A DNA stretch of 64,000 nt from contig CAWUHX010000047.1 of the NCBI GenBank assembly GCA_963922205.1, positions 310,001 through 374,000 on the forward strand. The letters run 5' to 3'. Made by a program: the position numbers and the translations under genes. The DNA comes from Romanomermis culicivorax. Taxonomy: Eukaryota; Nematoda; Enoplea; Mermithida; Mermithidae. Position 1 is the stretch's first letter. Each line of letters opens with the position of its first letter. The notes beneath the pieces were generated by a model, which was not told where the DNA came from, ran no database searches, and worked only from the letters and a program-made list of their open reading frames with translations. Positions 33,201 to 45,200 of this stretch are shown piece after piece.

Positions 33201-36200
33201 AAAAGTGAATTATAATACTGGTTTAGCTGAAGCGTGTGGTAAGAAAATTAGTTTTTGTGTAGTATATTATTTCATTTTTTCACTTAATACATCTATGATA
33301 GTACGACTCCATTTGTCACAAATGTAGTATTTCGTGAATTTCAGGCCAAAATCTGGAGTTTATCGTTCGGTTTCACTTTAGCCTTCGGATCAATGTTCAG
33401 TAAAACGTGGCGAGTTCATTCCATTTTCACAAATATCAAGCTCAACAAAAAGGTATATGAAGAGTGATTTTCAAGTTCTATTATTTATAAAAAATTGGTT
33501 GTTTTATCAGCTAAAGGCCATCGTGGTTGCACCTGCCACAGTTCAGATTATTGATTTTAAAAAATTCATATGTCTTTTAGTTGCTGATTTTTGATCAATG
33601 CATTCACAAATAATCATGAATTTAACAAAAAATGGAAAAACTTATTGCTATACTCAAGTTCGTGCACCCCGCTCCAAATTTTTACAGGCAATAACCGATT
33701 ATCAGCTATTCGTGATAATTGGAACACTATTAATGGTTGACTTTTTCATACTTACTATTTGGCTGTTCGTTGACGATTTCACAAGGATAGATAGATCACT
33801 GCCCGCAGAAGTAAAATCGACATCAAACTATCTTCCGAATATCTTGAATGTGAACAGTATTTTCTATTTCCAGACTTATATGGAAAAGAATTTGAAAATT
33901 GAACCCCACATCGAAGCCTGTTACAGCCCTCATGCCGTTATTTTTCAGGGTTTACTCATGGTTTTCAAAGGTCTGCAGTTGGTGAGTATCGAAATAGGAC
34001 GGACATAACCCATAAGCTCGAAATGAGGCTTAGATATCTTTTGATGAGTCAATTTTGGGGAAGTCCTGCCTCGAGCAGCTATTGCTCGCTTCGAAAGGCA
34101 CGATTTCGTTAATACATCTTGTGAAAATCTGTTAACAGTTGGCATAAATATTCAGTTTTTCTTGAAGTGCTACCAGATCATGAAACTGAAAAGCAAGTAC
34201 TGTTTCACGTTTTTGTTATTTTCTGTAAATTTTTTTTGTCAAATTTTTTATTTACCAATATTTCATCAAAGCAAATTCATTCATCGCATTTATACAAATT
34301 CCCACCGACAAAAAGCTTACTATCAAAAGTGATGTAACATAAGTCAAGTCGCTATGGTCTATTGAATGCTGTCTAGAATGCGTGAGTTCCAAATTAACAC
34401 CTGGAAACCCCCTCAATAAAATGGAATTATGGCGTCGAACATAATCTACGAAGCGTGAATTTGTCTTCCAATTTTCAATTTTCTAGATTTCTGGGTGCTT
34501 CTTGGCTTGGGAAACCCGTCACGTGAATGTGCCGGCCTTGAACGACAGTAAATATATCGGTGCCAGCGTTTACAACGTCGTGGTCATGTGCACTTTGGGC
34601 GTGCCTATCTCCTTCGTTCTTAGGGATCACGTTAACGCTTCTTATATTCTAATTTCCGTTTTCATTGTGTTTTGTACGACATTGACGCTAGGTTTGGTTT
34701 TTATACCAAAAGTGATCTTGATGCTTAATAGGAAATTAATCCGTGATAGAACCCTGTAGTTTTTCAGATAGTCGAACTGGTCAGAAATCCGAAAACCGAC
34801 ATGAATGACAGACGTTTTAGACGGACGATGTTGGCGTCGAGGCACCCTAGTCTGAGAAGAGAAATTTCTTTGAATAGCATCGAAGATTATCGAGAAAGAC
34901 TGAATCATGTAGAAAGGGAGAATTCCTTGTGGAAAAAGACTCTTCAAGAAGTACTTTTCTTTTTGTTTTACTGTAAGAATTACCGTATTTTGCTATTGAG
35001 TCTCTGAGAAAGCCTAGGAAAAAATATAGGACTTTGAGCAGAGACATGCTGCGATAGGATAGTCGTCCCGATTCCAGTTCTTGATGATCTATTATACTTT
35101 GACTTTACGAAAGGTTTTCTTTCTTAACTACTTTTTTGTAAAATGATCCTAAATTGAAAAATGACAAAAATCAATAATGTCATCAAGATTTTTTAGACTT
35201 ACAGTAAGATATTTCGCTCGAAAACTGTTACAGGTTAGTTAAGTATGCTCACAACTTTCCGCTACCATGTGACCTATGGTTTTAAGCATAAAAACGTAAA
35301 AGCGTGAAATGGTACCTGATTTCAACTTTCATCGTCTAGTAGCATTTCAGGAAAGAAAGACTTTAGATACAATAACCTCTGAACTACTAAATTACTGTAG
35401 TCTATTTTTTCCAAGCGAGCCTCGGTAAAAAGATGCTCATGCAAATAATAAACAACCTGACGATGCACCCGCTTTTTTTCTCACATTGACCGTAGCATTG
35501 GGACTGCAACTTGGAGAAAGATTCTAGCTTATGATGCATGGTCATTACCTGCCTACGGATTCCTTTTTTATTTTTTTCTGATTTGAAAATTAACATGGGT
35601 ATAATCTCCTTAAATTCTTACAGCATGCATTTATTGGTTCATAAACTGTACGTTCATGCAATCTGAAAAATATGAATAACCAAACTATTGAAATTCCAGT
35701 TAAGTTTAGAAAGAAGCGAGGTTAAATGATTTTGAACGCTCTCTGATAAACTTACGAAACACAGTATATTCTTGATTTACATGCCTCTATCCATCCTGAA
35801 AATTTCATCTGTTCGTCTTTTCAATCCTACTTTTTCATTTCAGAAGGTTTGTGAATTTTACCGTCTGAAAGCTCGATTAGATGTAATTATTGGAGCATCA
35901 GGTGCATAAAGTTTTCCCCGCTGATTTTTTCAATATTTATGCAATAAGTTGTTTCTAGTCAAAGAACAAGAATCCAAGAACCGCCTGACTGTTGCAAACG
36001 CAATCGAAAAACAACGACTCATTCGGGCGGCAGGGCAAATCGTAATCGAAAACACAGAATCAATTTCAACTATCGACTGTGGGAATAGGGAAAATGCTAA
36101 AGCAGGTTCTATCGCTCTTGATCCGATTCTACAAGGCGCCGAAACAACATTTCTGCTCAGGTAAGATCACGGGCTGTGCATTAAATCACAGTTTTATAGA

Positions 36201-39200
36201 ATGTGTAGTTTTGTAGCTTTAAAAAGCGTATCCTTATCAACCAAATTTTTGAGTACAGTCAAAGTCTTACACAGTTAGTCTGTCGTGGAATTTTCTCTTG
36301 CCAAAATATGGACTGTGTTTTTTACTTTCCTTCTAGGCCAGTCCATTCCAGTTCAGCTAATGGCAGCATTTACAACGACACTACTGAGCTCAGTCCGAAA
36401 AATTCGTTTCAAAATCATTCGCCTCTTTTGAATTACGATGAAGAAGTCTGTAAGTTGATAAATTATGTATGAAATGTCTGTCATTATGATTAATGGCGTT
36501 GATTGTGCGAAACTAAGTCGACAGTCTCACCAAGTCGATCATTCCAGTAAATCGACCATCTCAGTGAATCGACTGTCCCAGTAAGTCGACCATCCCTGTG
36601 GGTCGATTGTTCCATAACGCTGACTGCACTGAAAGTTAGCATGTCTTTTTTTACATAAGTCTAAGCCTAAACCAGATTCTAAGCCCAAAGGGCCAACTAT
36701 ACTTCGCCGTACAGTGCCGTACGGCACGTAAGTATAGCAGTTACTTATCATTTTCATTTACTTATTATCATTTACCAGCGTAAGGCGCCGTATGGCGTGA
36801 AGTATAGCAGCCACTCATCAGGCGCCATACGGCACTGCACGGCGCCATGCGGCGCGTGCGGCAAAGTATAGCAGCTCAATGTGGTGCCATACGGCACCGT
36901 ACGGCGAAGTATAGTTGGCCCTTAAGTCCTGAATTCAATCTGATTTCGCAAATATGGATCATTAAACTGTCGTAGAATTTGAGCTAGTCCTGTATCGATT
37001 TTATTAGTATAGTCGAAGTAGTATATAAGGTGGAAACTTAGGAGCAGAATTCAGAGCAACCACACACAAAGGATAGGCCACATAATATCAATATTGGATC
37101 TTCCTCAGAGCAAACACACAGAAAAGATAGCCATCAGATAAAGCGTAGGCAACCCGAGCTATCGTATTCTTTTAAGTTGTTTTTTCTTAGCAATGACGCC
37201 GTAACTTTAGGAATTTAGAATTGAGGGCCCGTAGAAAAAAATAGTCCATGTAAATTATATTTTGACCTGCCTCATAGCAAGTACACACGAAAGATATGTT
37301 TGCCAGATAAAGCAGTAGCAAAGTAGCTATAGTTTTTCATCTTTTAGTTGTAGCAATGACATGATCACTTCAGAAATTTATAACAGAGGCCAAGCGCACA
37401 CAAAAGGCTTTCTTGTGAGAAAAGCGGGAAATGTGGGCGGGAACAAATTTCACCAATCCCGCCCGCTCCCGTCCGGTTTTCAAAAAATTCATCCTGTTAC
37501 CGCCCGCATCCCGCCCCGGGAATGCGGGAAGAGTGGGCGCGAAGCGGGAACGGGATCCCGTGCACACCCCTAATGTCAAATGACAGTCATTGCATTGTGA
37601 AATAAAAACAAATTTGGACGCAGCTTGTAAAATATTACCAGAAAAGTGAAGAGATAATATCAGCAATGCTTGCTGCTTTGTGTAATGCGTCAAAAGCTGT
37701 ATTCAAATTTACAAATAATAGCATCAATATAAAGATTAATTTTCCTAAACTTTCCAGGTAACAACATAAGGAAAAACATATAAATTTCACTTTTTCATTA
37801 AGGATAATGACGGACTGGACACACATATTCTACTCTTTTGCTTTTTTGTACCAACTTTGATTTGTGAGCTCTTCTTGTGGAATAATCTCACAAAATTTCA
37901 AAACAAGTAAACAACAGCTGAATATTAAACTTTAGGAGGTGGGATAAAATTATGTCATAAATATGTCAACATCCATTGAGTACATTTAAAACTAACCGTT
38001 AAACATCTTGAACTTAATGTCATGAATGTATGATGCATTGAACATAAACAATTGTGGACAATGTGTATAAATATTGCTGTGTTCTTCTTGTGACTAAAGC
38101 ATGCAGGTATAAAAGTCATTATCATCATATAGATATTATGATTGAAATAAGGCTTGAGAGAAACATTGAATAGAGAAATGATGCTTATCATAATATGGTC
38201 ACTGCTGTTGAGAGTTCTTTTGAGGGATGTTACTTACAAGCTTTGATTGCTTCGGATTATTTAGCATAGTGACACCAGGAGGTAGATTGCTGTCTTCTTT
38301 TCGTACTGAAAATCCTTAACTTTTAGACATTTTACTGTCTTCAGCTCTAGGTTTTAGTTTATGGCCCTCTTTGAGCCTTTCCAACTGCTTCTATATTTAG
38401 CCAAAAATTAACCCACACATACATGCTTTTTTCATCTTTTAACACCAGGACTGGGGAAATACTACGACAGCATAGCATAGTTTCAGTAGAAACAGGATAA
38501 ATCTCCAATGCACCAGATTATCTCCTCTGTCAAAGATTTAGGATATAAAAAATACATATGTGAACTTTGAAAGTTTTTCAATTTTACACTCCTCTCTGTA
38601 ATGAGCCTTTCTGAAAGAATAGCATAAATGGCTTAGGTGCAAACATCAGCCTGTAAGTGATTTTGCAGTGTGATGTCAGTCTCATGTACTGAAAGATGTT
38701 TAGGAAAATCTAATAATGGTGGTGTCTGATTGGTAATCATCCTAAAAATTGAGTACATGTATAGCTCGTTTCCATATTTTTCTAGATTTTAAACTTAAGA
38801 ATCTAATGCATTAGCAGTAATGATAGTAGAAACTTTCATCACCGGCAGTTCTTGAATGTAAACAACAGCAATAGACTTGTTTTTAAGGATAGAATAAGGA
38901 ATCTATTCATGATAAACATGATAAAATTACTGGATTGAATAGAAATAAAGCTAAATAGAACCCATTGACTGGAGCAGTAAAGGAACTCCACTCCATGATG
39001 GATGCTTTTTCAGTGGTCATACATTTTTACATGCTCCATAAATATTAGGACTAACACTGCTCAAACATGATAGCAAAACTAAAAGTCCTTCATATTTATT
39101 GTAGAAGTACTTTTGCGAATCAAATGTACATTTTTTGGGGAAATTGAGGAACAACCATTTTTTGAGTTTAACAATTGGCCAAACTTAGGAATAATAGGTC

Positions 39201-42200
39201 TCTGCAAGCTCATGCCAAATATGGCTGTAAACTTTTAAAATTCGTACACAAAATTAAATGGATAACAAATAAACGGAGCACAGAAAAATGTTTTGGTCAT
39301 TCATGCACCTTGAAACTGTTAATCATTGGATCATTATTTGGAAAATAGAAAAAAGGTGATTTGGGTATAGGCACAAAAACTATAAGACAATATGTGATGG
39401 CCCTAATAGATGCCACAGAGATTTAAAAACTCATTTGGACTAATTACCTATTCGAAAGTTAATTCTCAAGTGCAGTCCTGGGTGAGTTACCAAAAATCAT
39501 ACTGCAGGGAAATAGCATAAATGTATAGGTTGTTGAGTCATTCTATAAAAATTAAAAATTAAGCCTTGTTTGGTGTGTAGAATGTTATTTGGTATAATAC
39601 TCACTAGGCTGTGTGTGAATATTTTCAGTCCAAAAATTTTTGTTGACTGCTCTATCCTGATTCCCTGCTAAGCTTAAGTAGGAAAAAACAAAGTGAAATG
39701 GGCATTGAAAATACAATATTACATTGAATGAAAATAATAAAAAAATTGAAAGTAAAAAATGAACAGAAAAAAAGTAAAAAATAAATAAATAATAAAAACA
39801 ACTAGATAAATAAAAAAATAAAAGTATTTAAAAAACACAAAAATAACCTATTTTCCGAAGACCAGTACTAGTCTATGGATGACTGATATAAATGGGGAAG
39901 ACAACAGTCCAACATGTTAGAATTATATACCATATCCATTGCACCTCACATTTACTAGAAAGGATGATGTAAGCTATGAAAAACGCGTAAAAAATAAGCT
40001 GATCTTCATGTTTATACTTCTATGTCTCTAGACTTTTGCTATAATGCTGGACTATAAATAAAAACATTATATGGATCACCAAAATGAAGAACAAAGTAAG
40101 CCAAATTCCTGAAACAATAACATCATTGCTAGAAAAAAATGAAAAAACCCTGCTACTCTGCTAATGCTTCATCTGGCGATCATATCTTTTGTGTGCGCTT
40201 GCCCTCCATTATAAATTTCTGAAGTGATCATGTCATTGCTACAAATAAAAGATGAAAAACTATAGCTACTTTGCTAATGCTTTATCTGGCAAACATATCT
40301 TTTGTGGTTACTTGCTCTGAAGCAGGTCAAAATATAATTTACATGGACCACTTTTTTCTATGGGCTCTCAATTCTAAATTCCTAAAGTTATGACGTCATT
40401 GCCTAGAAAAAAACAACTTAAAACAATACACCATAGTCTTTTTTTTCAAATGAGCCTCCGTGTAGCGCAAGATTCTCAGGCATATGAAAAACCTGCTCGT
40501 AAGCCGGTGGTTGATTTCCTACCCAGTCGACTGTAGTCAGGAGAGAAAGCTAATTTTTATCCAGGGGTGAAATCGCAATTCCGCGGCGCTGATTAATTTT
40601 ATATCATACCTGTAATTGGGGTCCCCCCAAGCTTCCTCCTCCATCTACTGGTATGGTTATTATCTAAAAAGCTACAAGCATAAAGCAGGACGTCGTTTTC
40701 TAACTGCGCACTGGAATTCAAGCGTCAGAGCACAGAAACACAGAAATTTCTGAAAAGTACTTCCATGAAGCTTTTAAATTGATTTTACCTCAAGAAAGAA
40801 ATAATCGCTTCAAAAAGTTTAGATTTAAAGTATATTGATCTTTCTCGAAAAAATGCGAATCTTCATTTATTTACAAGATAAAACATTGAAGATTACCAAT
40901 TGAAACATGAGATAATACGTCTAAGGTGATGAAAACTAGGCTAAATTTTATAAGTCGGTTACCGGCCTTCAGCCTAATTATTGTAATGAGTTGTTTGTTA
41001 ATTTTGAGCATGGATTTCTATGACTAATGAGTAGACATTTATTTTTCCTTTAAAATTTTCCTTAGGCTTAGGCTTAGGGTACAGCAGCTGCGCCCGGGGG
41101 CGCAGCGCTGTTGAGGCTCTTCCAAATGAAGTTGTTTGTTAAAATAGTATGAAGGGTCTTAAAGAAATATAGTGTTTATACTTTCTGGTGGAATTGTGTA
41201 GTGATAAACGCATTAAGTCCGCAGGCTGGTGGACCAGCTTCGATTCCTGAAGTAGGTGGGATTTTTCTGCGGTGACAAGGACTATGTGAGATATGTGCAG
41301 ATTTTATGCAAATGAGTTCCTGAATGCCATGAGCGCCTGAATTTTCGAACCGATCTGGATAGCTGGCATCTTGAGGAGTCCAAAAATGCCAGTTTGGACC
41401 ATAATTTGGAAGGTAACCGACTTGTAAAAAAATTTCGAAAACTATTATAGATTAAATAATAAGTGAAGGTAGACATGCTAAAAGCCGCACCTGAACTGCC
41501 GGAAAATTTTGAGCTTTGGACCATCTAAAATGCACCAAATTCCTTTTCTGTATCCGATTCCCAGAATTTTCTACCCTAAATGGAGAAAGAGCCCACAATT
41601 TTTTTCACTCTTACGAATTCCCCTTCCCAAAAAGCACGATTTGGGAAAAAAACAGTGCAGAGAAATGTTGTGATTTTGACCTTCTAATGTCCACCAAAAA
41701 TCCACCAGTTCGGTTTCGACGTTCAAAAATTTTTTTCACAATGACAACCATCCCCAAAATTTTTTTCTTCCAAGAATTTTTTTCCATCAAAATATCGCAT
41801 ATGAGGTAAAAAATTGGCGGAAGGCATACACAATTAAGCAGCGTCGTGGAGTGGAATGGCGATTTTGCCGCCAGATAAAAATTCGCTTTTTTCTCTCCAC
41901 TACAGTCGACTGGATAGGAAATCATCGACCAGCTTGGGTTGCCTATGCCGTATCTGATGGCTCTTTTGTGTGTGTTTGCTCTGAGGCAGATCCAACATTG
42001 ATATTATGTGGCCTATCTTTTGTGTGTACTTGCTCTGAATTCTACCCCTAAGAAAAATTGACAACCGGCCGGCACCGGTTGTCAATTTCGATTCAATCGA
42101 AATTTCTGAACCGTCGCTAGCCGTCGCATATATTATAACATATGAATTATGGTGCAAAAAATGAATCTTAGTGTTTTATAATTTTTTCGTAGGTTTGCAG

Positions 42201-45200
42201 TAGGTATCTCACAGCCGGCACCGGATGAAGTATAGCAGCAAAAATTTGCAACCGGTGATGGTCGTCGCCGATTTAAACATATTTCATCCGGCGCCGGCCG
42301 TCGAAGTATAGCAGGGCCTTTAAGTTCCCCTTTTACACTACTAGTCGACTCCGTGGGAAACTTACTCGGAATTTGTATGTCTAAAAAATGATGATTAATC
42401 ATTGCTCGACCTACTGGGATGATCGACATACTGGAACGATACCATGGCGACGGCAAATGAACTAAATTTTGTGTGATGTTGATTCATAATTGAACACTTG
42501 TCATTGCAGCAAAACCTGGGGCTCGCTTCACAAAATATAAATTGGTCATGGAGTATTACTAATATTCGTTGGAACTAATAAAAAGCGTTACATGTAAAAT
42601 ATTAATTTTGGGCAGGATTATCCAATAAAATATTGGAAAGTACAGATAAGGTACGACTATATACATATAGGTTATCGGAAGTCCGTTTCACCAAAAACTA
42701 ATAAGTAGTGGAAAAATATTAGTTACCAACTGCAAGATGCTAGCTTGTTTGGCCATAAAAACAGCCGCGTCTTATGTGCCTGAGACAACAAACAAACGCT
42801 TGGAGCGGATTCACCCTACAACATTGCGGTTTTTCGTCTATTGAATCTTACCACGTGTATCGTAAAACTGAGGGTATCACTAATCGGCGGAATCCGCATC
42901 CGGATGCGGATGACGGATATGGTCTTATCGGTGGATGCGGATATGGATGGCGGATGCGGAATCCGCATATCCGCTCCCTAATCGGCGGATGAAAAAGGCG
43001 GAATCCGCTTTTTTTGAGCGGATATTGATGTCTAATCGGCGGATGCAAAAAATGCAGAGATCCGCCATGGGCATGTCTAAAAGGCGGACATGTTTTGCGG
43101 ATTGCGGATATTTTGTTCGAAATTTTCTGAATGTGTTGCCAGAGTAGGCAACTTTTTTGGTGGATACACATGTCTAAAAGGCGGATTTGGGAGAAGATGG
43201 CGGATACATATCCCCCATCCCCAGAATGTATAATCAATGAAATCTAGGGCGGATGTGGGTTTTCGACCATTGATAATTCGATGGACGTGGTCACTTTACA
43301 TGAAAAATTTTCATGGGTGTAAACAAGCGAATTTTTCTGATTTTTTTGGGCAAGGGGTTTTGGACCACAGGGAATTCAATGAATGTGCTCACTTTACACA
43401 AAAAAATTATCCGGCACGTAACCAATAATTTTTCGTGATTTTTTGATGTAACGGGTTTTCGACTGCAGGGAATCCACTTCACACAAAAAAGTATTTTGGG
43501 TGTAAACAAGCGTATTTGTGTCATTATTTGGGGCAACGGGTCTTAGACCTCGGAGAATTCAATGGATGCACCTACTTTACACAAAAAATTATGCTGCGTG
43601 TAAACAATCGTTTTTCATGATTTTTTGGTGGAAAGGGTTTTCAACTATGGAGAATTTATTGAATCCAATCACTTTACACGGAAAATTGTCGCGGGTGTAA
43701 ACAAACGTATTTTTGTTGGAAGGGATTTTTGACCACAGAAATTTCAATGGACACAGTCACTTAACACAAAAAATTGTTGAGTTGAGTGCAAACAAAGGTA
43801 TTTCTGCGGTTTTGGGGGTTCTTGATCATGGGGAATTCAATCGAACTGGTCACTTTACACATTTTTACCGAAAGTGAGAATTTGTAGCCTTGAGATTGTT
43901 TTTTACTGTTTCTTTGATGTGGAGATGACCAAATTTAGATTCAATGTGCTTCAACGAAGGTTTTCATGCCTGATTAAGAAGAACTTGGTTTAAAGTTCTA
44001 AAAATTCACTTTCGTTATATCGGATTTTCATCCTTTCTAAAAAAACTAAATCTAGTCCACATTTTTCTCTAGCTTGGCAACTATATTTTTTTGTTTCTGC
44101 CCAATCAGTGAATTTTCGAATGAAACTAGTCAAAAGGAGTTGAAAATGGAGAAGACTGAAATCTTTAGTTAGTTCAAATTAGAACTAACCTATTAAATTA
44201 CAATTGAGTATTATATTTCTAATGTACATTTTATTTATAATCAAAGACAAAAAACACATATTGTTAACAACAACAAACAAAAAAACAAATATTTACAAAC
44301 ATAACAGAAAAAAACAATTATCACAACAAATATCAATAACAAATAAAAACAGTTATGTACAACAAACACGAATAACAAATATGTATACAATGGAGGACAA
44401 TATGACAAAAAAATTTTTTAAAATTTCGAAAATTTGAAAAAATTTTAAAAATTTAATTTTTTTAAAAATAGGTTAGGGCATGGCCTCGAACCTTTACAAT
44501 ATCAAAACCACTGTTTTAATTGCATTTTCAATCATTCCACCCCTTCAAATGTCATATCCCCTTTTTATATCCACCCATTAGGGTTTTGCGACCCTAATCA
44601 GTTGATATAAATGGCGGAAATCACTTAAACTCATGTCCTGAATTTAATATTGAGTTTTCGAGCACGGGATTTCTATCCTAGCATCTCAGTCATGGTCCTG
44701 ATCCAAAATTTAGAAAATTTTCAAATTTTGAGAAAAAATTCAAAATTTTAAAAAAATTCTGAAAATTAAAATTTTTTTGAAATTTTGATAGGGCATGTCC
44801 TACAACCTCAAAAATACCAAAAACACTGTTCTCATTGCTTTTTGATCCTTCCACTGCTCAAATGTCTTATTCCCCTTTTATATCTGCCGATTAGGGTTGC
44901 AAAACCCTAATTGTTGGATGTAAAAGGCGGAAATCACTTAAACTCATGTCCTGAACTTAATATCAAGTTTTGGAGCACAGGTTTTCTATCCTAGCATCTC
45001 AGTCATTGTCCTGATCCAAAAAATTTGAAAATTTTGAAAAAAATTTCAAAACTTTTAATTATGTGTAACTTACAAATCTGGGTGACTTTTGGAGTATTAT
45101 TGTGTGTAAAAAGCTTTACAAAACCTTTCTCACAATAGGACAACTTTTACTTTGATTTCACAATTTTTACTCTCTGAAAAATGATCACTTTTACTAAATT

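Larger units (their letters stand above)
37038..42052. mobile_element. 5-kb inverted-repeat element, right arm split by an insertion
   Basis: The left arm (37038-about 37420) and right arm (40090-40436 plus 41933-42052) are inverse along several hundred bases, starting with cttagg/agaattcagagcaa at the outer ends. Each arm contains three related sub-blocks with gagcaancacacacaaa-type words. The interior (37575-40090) is AT-rich and without a convincing ORF; no transposase is visible. A GC-rich fragment at 37405-37575 lies at the inner edge of the left arm. Confidence 0.75.

Noticed and set aside
20975-36449. Identification as GABA-B subunit 1 or as a metabotropic glutamate receptor
   Set aside because: The helix 5 block Gly-Cys-Phe-Leu-Ala-Trp-Glu-Thr-Arg, the Pro-Ala-Leu-Asn-Asp-Ser-Lys-Tyr block and the loop 1 sequence follow subunit 2; the cysteine-rich domain of glutamate receptors is absent.
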